Origin: Pseudomonadota bacterium
GTDB taxonomy: Bacteria > Pseudomonadota > Gammaproteobacteria > SZUA-229
Direction of reading: 5' to 3'
Assembly: GCA_015222965.1 (NCBI GenBank)
Contig: JADFWF010000171.1
Coordinates: 1 to 11,001, forward strand
DNA length: 11,001 bases
Of this stretch, positions 6,847 to 11,001 are shown piece by piece; the stretch's first letter is position 1; each line of letters opens with the position of its first letter. The notes beneath the pieces are model-generated. The model was not told the origin of the DNA and ran no database searches. It saw nothing but the letters and a program-made list of their open reading frames with translations. The position numbers and the translations under genes were made by a program.

Positions 6847-8667
6847 ATGAGCCAGTCAAATACAATAATTAACACCGGTCATGCTGAAATTTTGCCAGCA
6901 TATACATGGCAAAATATCTTCGCCATCGTTAAGCAGCATAAAAAAACGCTTATTCTCGCCAATATAATTGCTATTTTTGCCGCTGTCGTCAGTGTACCTG
7001 TTCCGCTGTTGATGCCTTTGCTGGTAGATGAGGTTTTGCTGGAAAAACCGGGGAAAATTGTTGAGCTGCTATCTGCCATGTTTCCGCCTGCGTGGCTGAC
7101 TCCGGTCAGTATTATCGCTATCGTTATGTTGTTGTCCATGCTGTTAAGGCTGATAGCGCTGCTACTGGCTGTATGGCAGACGCGTGAGTTTACCCGTGTT
7201 GCCAAAGATGTGACTTATCGGATCCGCCTGGGTCTTTTGTACCACCTGCAGAAGGTTTCGATGGCGGAATATGAAGCGGTAGGCTCCGGCTCTATAACCT
7301 CTCACCTGGTGACTGACGTCACCGCTATCGATGATTTTCTGGGCGCGACCTTAAGTAAATTTATCGTTGCCGTGTTGACGGTGATCGGTATCGCGGCCGT
7401 CCTGCTGTGGATGCACTGGCAGCTTGCGCTGTTTATTTTACTGATGAACCCGGTGGTGATCTATTTCACTATGGTGATGGGGAAAAAAGTAAAGAACCTA
7501 AAACGTAACGAAAACGTATCGTTTGAAATGTTTCAGCAGGCATTGATAGAAACTCTCGATGGTATCCAGCAGATACGTGCCAGCAACAGGGAGGGGCATT
7601 ATCTGCAGCGTGTTATCTCGCGTGCGGAACAGCTGAAAAAAAACATGATCGCATTTGGCTGGAAGAGTGATGCCGCTAACCGCCTGTCATTTTTTATCTT
7701 CCTCATGGGTTTCGAAGTTTTTCGTGGCCTTAGTATGGTCGTGGTTTTATTCAGTGGTCTGAGTATTGGTGAGATGTTTGCGGTGTATGCCTATCTCTGG
7801 TTTATGATGGGGCCGATGCAGGAGATCCTGGGCATCCAGTACAGTTATTACAGTGCAAATGCTGCGATGGAACGGATCAATAAGCTGTTGGCGATGAAAC
7901 GTGAGCCTGACTATCCACACAAGCAGAATCCATTTAAAGATAAACACACGGTAGGCTTGAGCGTTGACGATGTGAGGTTTTCCTATGGTGAGGATCTGGC
8001 TGTTCTCGATGGTGTCAGTCTGTCGATCGCTGAGGGTGAAAAGGTGGCGCTGGTCGGTGCAAGTGGCGGTGGTAAGTCTACCCTGGTGCAGATAATTTTA
8101 GGCCTGTATCCTGCAGATTCGGGCGATCTCTATTTTGATGCGGTCAATATAAAAGATATCGGTCTGGATGTGGTGAGAGAAAATGTAGCAACCGTGTTAC
8201 AGCATCCGGCGATGTTTAATGACACGGTAAAACAGAACCTGTGCCTGGGACGTGATATCGAAGATGATGTCATCTGGCAGGCGCTGGAGATATCGCAGAT
8301 GCGAGATACTGTAGCAGCGATGCCTGAACAGCTTGATAGCATCGTCGGCCGCAGCGGTATTCGCTTGTCAGGCGGTCAGCGCCAGCGCCTTGCTATCGCG
8401 CGTATGATTCTTGCTGATCCGAAAGTAGTCATCCTGGATGAAGCGACCTCGTCCCTGGACACTGAAACAGAAGCGCGGTTACATGAAGCGATGCACACTT
8501 TTTTGCAAAATCGTACCACTTTAATTATCGCGCACCGCTTGAGTGCAGTCAGGCAGGCTGACCGGGTGCTGGTGTTTGACGCTGGTAAGATTATCGATGA
8601 AGGTCATCATCAGGAATTGATCAATAAAGACGGTCTGTACCGTGATTTATACGGCACCAGGAGTTAG
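6847..8667 (+). CDS. ABC exporter half-transporter (fused permease and ATPase)
   Basis: This is a full-length type I ABC exporter of 606 residues from ATG 6847. The N-terminal ~330 residues hold about six membrane helices (first pair near 35-60 and 85-110), with cytoplasmic loops of the MsbA/LmrA type. The C-terminal ATPase has Walker A GASGGGKST (404-412, Lys410), signature LSGGQ (507-511), Walker B VVILDE (Asp531, Glu532), D-loop SSLD and switch His563 (IIAHRL). All catalytic residues are present. It should homodimerise or pair with another half in the inner membrane and expel a lipid, peptide or drug-like substrate that cannot be named from sequence. An in-frame TTG six bases upstream (6841) could also start the protein; neither has a good ribosome-binding site, and the ATG is preferred by codon. 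It is divergent from cbbY, with no clear terminator after it. Confidence 0.93.
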   Translation: MSQSNTIINTGHAEILPAYTWQNIFAIVKQHKKTLILANIIAIFAAVVSVPVPLLMPLLVDEVLLEKPGKIVELLSAMFPPAWLTPVSIIAIVMLLSMLLRLIALLLAVWQTREFTRVAKDVTYRIRLGLLYHLQKVSMAEYEAVGSGSITSHLVTDVTAIDDFLGATLSKFIVAVLTVIGIAAVLLWMHWQLALFILLMNPVVIYFTMVMGKKVKNLKRNENVSFEMFQQALIETLDGIQQIRASNREGHYLQRVISRAEQLKKNMIAFGWKSDAANRLSFFIFLMGFEVFRGLSMVVVLFSGLSIGEMFAVYAYLWFMMGPMQEILGIQYSYYSANAAMERINKLLAMKREPDYPHKQNPFKDKHTVGLSVDDVRFSYGEDLAVLDGVSLSIAEGEKVALVGASGGGKSTLVQIILGLYPADSGDLYFDAVNIKDIGLDVVRENVATVLQHPAMFNDTVKQNLCLGRDIEDDVIWQALEISQMRDTVAAMPEQLDSIVGRSGIRLSGGQRQRLAIARMILADPKVVILDEATSSLDTETEARLHEAMHTFLQNRTTLIIAHRLSAVRQADRVLVFDAGKIIDEGHHQELINKDGLYRDLYGTRS

Positions 8668-8723
8668 GGGCGTTAAGATGATTTATTGTTGCTTGATGTT
8701 AAACTACTGATAAATATTTATTT

Positions 8724-8728
8724 GAGGA
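8724..8728 (+). promoter_or_regulatory. Ribosome-binding site deciding the GTG start at 8736
   Basis: GAGGA at 8724-8728 lies seven bases before GTG 8736. The ATG at 8728 overlaps it but opens only a three-codon frame that stops at 8737-8739, so GTG 8736 is the real start. Confidence 0.7.
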
Positions 8729-8735
8729 TGGATAC

Positions 8736-9275
8736 GTGAATTTTAAAATAATAAACAAACTGGCGGTTTTATTCTTTTTTCTGGGAGCGGGCAATATTGC
8801 TGCTGCAGCCAGTGTGGGTACCGGTGGTGTAAGTACCGCATTTTCAAAGAATTCAACCAGTGTCGGTGTCGTCGTGGGTTCGGGAAGTGCTTTTAATGAT
8901 AACTACATCATCCTCGGTGTAGGTGCCGGTTATTACCTGGTCCGTGGATTAGAGCTTGGCATCGATGTGCAACACTGGTTTTCCGGTGATCCTTCGATAA
9001 CTAAAGTCAGCCCGAAGATAACCTACGTGTTCACCCAGCCAAAAGTTGTTAAACCCTACCTGGGTGCATTTTTTCGTCGGACCTTCTATGGTGATTACAA
9101 AGGCATAAGTATCGATGATGAAAACTCATATGGTTATCGTGCTGGTGCTTATTTCTCTACAGATAACCGTGTTTTTATCGGCGGCGGTATTGTCTATGAA
9201 GAATATACAGACTGTAATGCATTATATGACTGCTCGACGACATACCCTGAAATAATCTTTACTGTCAGTTTCTGA
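8736..9275 (+). CDS. Small outer-membrane beta-barrel protein
   Basis: This 179-residue precursor has a Sec signal peptide at about 1-25 (INKLAVLFFFLGAG, then IAAAA). The mature ~154 residues alternate polar and hydrophobic positions with many Gly and aromatic residues, e.g. YIILGVGAGYYLVRGLELGIDVQHWF, KPYLGAFFRRTFYG and VFIGGGIVYEEY. The protein ends in the hydrophobic strand EIIFTVSF with a terminal Phe, the typical recognition signal for outer-membrane assembly. The size suggests an eight-stranded OmpX/OmpA-like barrel. Cys160 and Cys166, the only cysteines, flank a short loop before the last strand and could form a surface disulfide. Start GTG 8736 is backed by GAGGA. No specific function can be assigned. 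It sits 68 bases after the ABC gene and 126 bases before the peroxidase gene. Confidence 0.8.
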   Translation: MNFKIINKLAVLFFFLGAGNIAAAASVGTGGVSTAFSKNSTSVGVVVGSGSAFNDNYIILGVGAGYYLVRGLELGIDVQHWFSGDPSITKVSPKITYVFTQPKVVKPYLGAFFRRTFYGDYKGISIDDENSYGYRAGAYFSTDNRVFIGGGIVYEEYTDCNALYDCSTTYPEIIFTVSF

Positions 9276-9333
9276 TTTTTACCGTTAGATTTACTCAAAA
9301 CTTAATTTTTCTGCCAATCAGTCATATTAGTTG

Positions 9334-9362
9334 TTGATGATATACTGAAATTATATTAATAT
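9334..9362 (+). promoter_or_regulatory. Candidate sigma-70 promoter of the cytochrome c peroxidase gene
   Basis: TTGATG (9334-9339) and TAATAT (9357-9362) are separated by 17 bases. An overlapping alternative is TTGTTG (9331-9336) with TATTAA (9354-9359), also 17 bases apart. Either would give a short leader before the ribosome-binding site AGAGGA (9389-9394). The region is AT-rich, so chance matches are easy. Confidence 0.35.
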
Positions 9363-9401
9363 TGGAGTCAATCTAAATATAATATATCAGAGGAATTATT
9401 C

Positions 9402-10451
9402 ATGAATAAGACAAATTTGAAAGGCGTAGCTGCGTCTTTAGTGATGATGAGTGCTACGTTGGCTTCATCGGTGCCAGCGTTCGCTGCTTGGGAAGCGCTT
9501 CCTGAAGTCGCACCGGCACCTGCAGACAACCCTACGACTGAAGCTAAAGTAGCGCTGGGTAAAATGCTGTTCATGGATCCGCGTTTTTCATCGACCGGTA
9601 CGGTTTCATGCAATTCATGCCACAACGTGATGGAAGGCGGTGATGATAGCCGTACTTTCTCTATGGGTGTGCATGGCAAAACCGGTGGCCGTAATGCGCC
9701 AACTGTCTGGAACTCTGCGTTTCACTCTGTTCAGTTCTGGGATGGGCGTGCTGATCTGTTAGAAGATCAGGCCAAAGGCCCGGTCACCAATCCAGTAGAG
9801 ATGGGCGTGACTGAAATAGAACAGGCGATGGATAAAGTGCGCGCTATTCCTGGTTATAAGCCTTATTTCGATAAGGCCTTTGGCAAGGATTCAATGACGG
9901 TAGTCAATGCAGCTAAAGCTGTTGGCGCTTTTGAGCGGACGTTGATAACACCGAACAGTCCTTATGATAAATACGTGAAAGGCGATAAAAAAGCCATGAC
10001 TGCACAACAGGTCAGTGGTATGGAAACTTTTGCAGCGGCAGGTTGTACGTCCTGTCATTCCGGTGCGGCATTTAATGGCCCGAAGATGGCGTTTGGACAG
10101 GGTTTCTACACAAAATTCCCGACCTTTGCTGATAACGCATATAACAAAAAATATGACCTGAGTGCAGACAAGGGGCGTGAAGAGGCTACCGGTAAGGCAG
10201 CTGATGCACACATGTTCCGTGTTCCCACCCTGCGCAATATCACCGATACCGCACCATACTTCCATAATGGTTCGGTCAACGATCTCTCTGAAGCGGTAGC
10301 GTTGATGGCAAAAACACAGCTGAATAAAGATCTGTCAGATAAAGAAGTGAAAGACATCGTTGCTTTTCTTGCTGCGCTGACGGGTGAGTACCCTGAAATT
10401 GTTATGCCGCGTTTGCCAGCGACTTCGGGTCATAGCCTGATTGCGGATTAG
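9402..10451 (+). CDS. Periplasmic dihaem cytochrome c peroxidase
   Basis: This 349-residue precursor has a signal peptide cleaved near residue 28 (SVPAFA). It has two haem-attachment motifs, CNSCH (70-74) and CTSCH (215-219), as in bacterial CcpA-type peroxidases, which reduce hydrogen peroxide to water with electrons from small c-type cytochromes in the periplasm. Other family marks are His91 in the HGKTGGRNAPT segment (equivalent to the switchable ligand of the peroxidatic haem), QFWDGRADLLEDQAKGP, NPVEMG with Glu133 and Met134, and Met271 in DAHMFRVPTLRN, the expected axial ligand of the high-potential haem. The overall order and length are normal. The start is fixed by AGAGGA seven bases before ATG. 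A MauG-type role is less likely because the classical peroxidase motifs are intact. The neighbouring thioredoxin gene suggests a redox-stress setting. Confidence 0.95.
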   Translation: MNKTNLKGVAASLVMMSATLASSVPAFAAWEALPEVAPAPADNPTTEAKVALGKMLFMDPRFSSTGTVSCNSCHNVMEGGDDSRTFSMGVHGKTGGRNAPTVWNSAFHSVQFWDGRADLLEDQAKGPVTNPVEMGVTEIEQAMDKVRAIPGYKPYFDKAFGKDSMTVVNAAKAVGAFERTLITPNSPYDKYVKGDKKAMTAQQVSGMETFAAAGCTSCHSGAAFNGPKMAFGQGFYTKFPTFADNAYNKKYDLSADKGREEATGKAADAHMFRVPTLRNITDTAPYFHNGSVNDLSEAVALMAKTQLNKDLSDKEVKDIVAFLAALTGEYPEIVMPRLPATSGHSLIAD

Positions 10452-10545
10452 TCTTGACCTCAATATTGGGCTATTGATATCGTGAATTTCGTCCACATAT
10501 TAAGCTAAAATATACTATCGTTGAAATAAAATAAGGTTACAGGAT

Positions 10546-10914
10546 ATGGCTACAGTTGATCTAATACAGGATACTCTACAGAGCACCATTGCAGATAATG
10601 GTATCGTTATTATTGATTTTTGGGCACCGTGGTGTGGTCCGTGTAAGTCATTTGCACCTATCTATGATACCGTTTCTGAAAAACACGACGACGTGGTGTT
10701 TGCAAAAGTGAACACTGAAGATGAGCAGGAACTGGCTGCAAGTTTCCAGATTCGCTCGATCCCGACGCTGATGATCTTCCGTGACCAGATCGCCATTTTT
10801 TCGCAAGCTGGTATGTTGCCTGAAAGTGCCCTGGAAGAGGTGATCGCTAAAACCAGAGAGCTGGATATGGATCAGGTGCGCAAGGAAGTGGAAGAGCAGC
10901 AGGCAAAGGCGTAA
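10546..10914 (+). CDS. Thioredoxin family protein with charged C-terminal extension
   Basis: This 122-residue protein has a thioredoxin fold. The active site W29-C-G-P-C33 sits in DFWAPWCGPCKSFAPIY, and the cis-proline Pro73 lies in RSIPTLMIF. There is no signal peptide, so it works in the cytoplasm as a disulfide reductase, presumably fed by thioredoxin reductase. It differs from housekeeping TrxA by a C-terminal tail of about 15 residues (from ~108) rich in Glu, Lys and Gln, probably an extended helix, and by FRDQIAIFSQAG in place of the usual FKNGE...VGA stretch. An AAGG at 10533-10536 nine bases upstream serves as ribosome-binding site. The gene is 94 bases after the peroxidase and probably has its own promoter in that gap. 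A 7-base repeat array starts six bases after its stop. Confidence 0.92.
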   Translation: MATVDLIQDTLQSTIADNGIVIIDFWAPWCGPCKSFAPIYDTVSEKHDDVVFAKVNTEDEQELAASFQIRSIPTLMIFRDQIAIFSQAGMLPESALEEVIAKTRELDMDQVRKEVEEQQAKA

Positions 10915-10920
10915 AAGCGT

Positions 10921-10951
10921 AGTTGGCAGTTTGCAGTCGTCAGTTGGCAGT
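10921..10951 (+). repeat. Heptanucleotide array 2 (AGTTGGC family)
   Basis: Four contiguous 7-base units follow the thioredoxin stop codon: AGTTGGC (10921), AGTTTGC (10928), AGTCGTC (10935), AGTTGGC (10942), plus the AGT of a fifth. The period is exactly 7 with variation in the last four positions of each unit. The unit sequence differs from array 1 at 1980-2090, but the placement just after a gene and the downstream tail are alike. Confidence 0.85.
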
Positions 10952-10965
10952 AAAAGCTAGAAACT
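10951..10965 (+). repeat. Conserved tail element after heptad array 2
   Basis: TAAAAGCTAGAAACT matches, at 13 of 15 positions, the tail TAAAAACTAAAAACT of array 1 (2043-2057, minus strand). In both places it directly follows the heptads when read in the direction of the upstream gene. Confidence 0.7.
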
Positions 10966-10975
10966 GTTTCAGTTA

Positions 10976-11001
10976 ATAAAAAGCCCCGCTTAGCATTTGC
11001 C
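10976..11001. other. Possible left half of a terminator cut by the window end
   Basis: The window ends with AAAAAGCCCCGCTTAGC. An A-run followed by GCCCCGC is the usual left arm of an intrinsic terminator, whose GCGGGGC and T-run would lie just beyond the end. It could serve the thioredoxin gene or a converging gene. The second arm is not visible, so this is only a suggestion. Confidence 0.3.

Noticed and set aside
8728..8739. Three-codon ATG frame overlapping the ribosome-binding site of the barrel gene as a regulatory leader peptide
   Set aside because: Too short to be distinguished from chance, and its ATG lies against the GAGG core with no room for initiation.
9891..10265. 124-codon open frame on the minus strand inside the peroxidase gene
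   Set aside because: It lies wholly antisense to a well-conserved dihaem peroxidase, has no recognisable domain, and its composition follows from the gene opposite.
10969..10975. TCAGTTA as a copy of the Beggiatoaceae TAACTGA heptamer
   Set aside because: A single 7-base match is expected by chance in a window of this size and it is not repeated in tandem.

Overview
The window is a bacterial chromosome segment, most likely from a gammaproteobacterium. The split glycine dehydrogenase (gcvPA/gcvPB), MipA/OmpV-type outer-membrane protein, other outer-membrane barrel and periplasmic dihaem peroxidase all fit a Gram-negative host. A CbbY-type sugar bisphosphatase next to a TauE/SafE-type anion exporter hints at a Calvin-cycle, possibly sulfur-oxidising lifestyle. 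That is inference: no RuBisCO or sulfur-oxidation gene lies inside the window. I see no phage, transposase, CRISPR or RNA gene.

Layout. From 1 to 1973 the 3' part of gcvPA and the complete gcvPB are translationally coupled (TAATG overlap). Between 1974 and 2099 is an unusual intergenic block: two arrays of 7-base repeats facing each other form a perfect 32-bp inverted repeat. A membrane-anchored diguanylate cyclase (minus strand) converges on it. From 2903 to 5093 are a periplasmic chalcone-isomerase-like protein (+), a cytoplasmic DsbA/FrnE-like oxidoreductase (-) and a MipA/OmpV outer-membrane protein (+, GTG start). On the minus strand from 6707 to 5121, cbbY is followed six bases after its stop by a TSUP exporter that must start at TTG; the two genes share one reading frame, separated by a single TAG. 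Divergent from cbbY is a full-length half-transporter of the ABC exporter type (6847-8667). The right end carries three plus-strand genes: a small outer-membrane beta-barrel protein, a dihaem cytochrome c peroxidase and a thioredoxin with a charged C-terminal extension. They are a plausible envelope and redox-stress neighbourhood. A second 7-base repeat array starts six bases after the thioredoxin stop.

The most interesting structure is the pair of heptanucleotide arrays. Their repeat units differ (TGAATAA-like against AGTTGGC-like). Each nevertheless sits a few bases 3' of a gene, reads in the same direction as that gene, and ends in a closely similar 15-base tail (TAAAARCTARAAACT, 13 of 15 identical). 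This looks like one modular family of 3'-flanking repeat elements with exchangeable heptads. All protein-coding genes look intact and belong to recognisable families.
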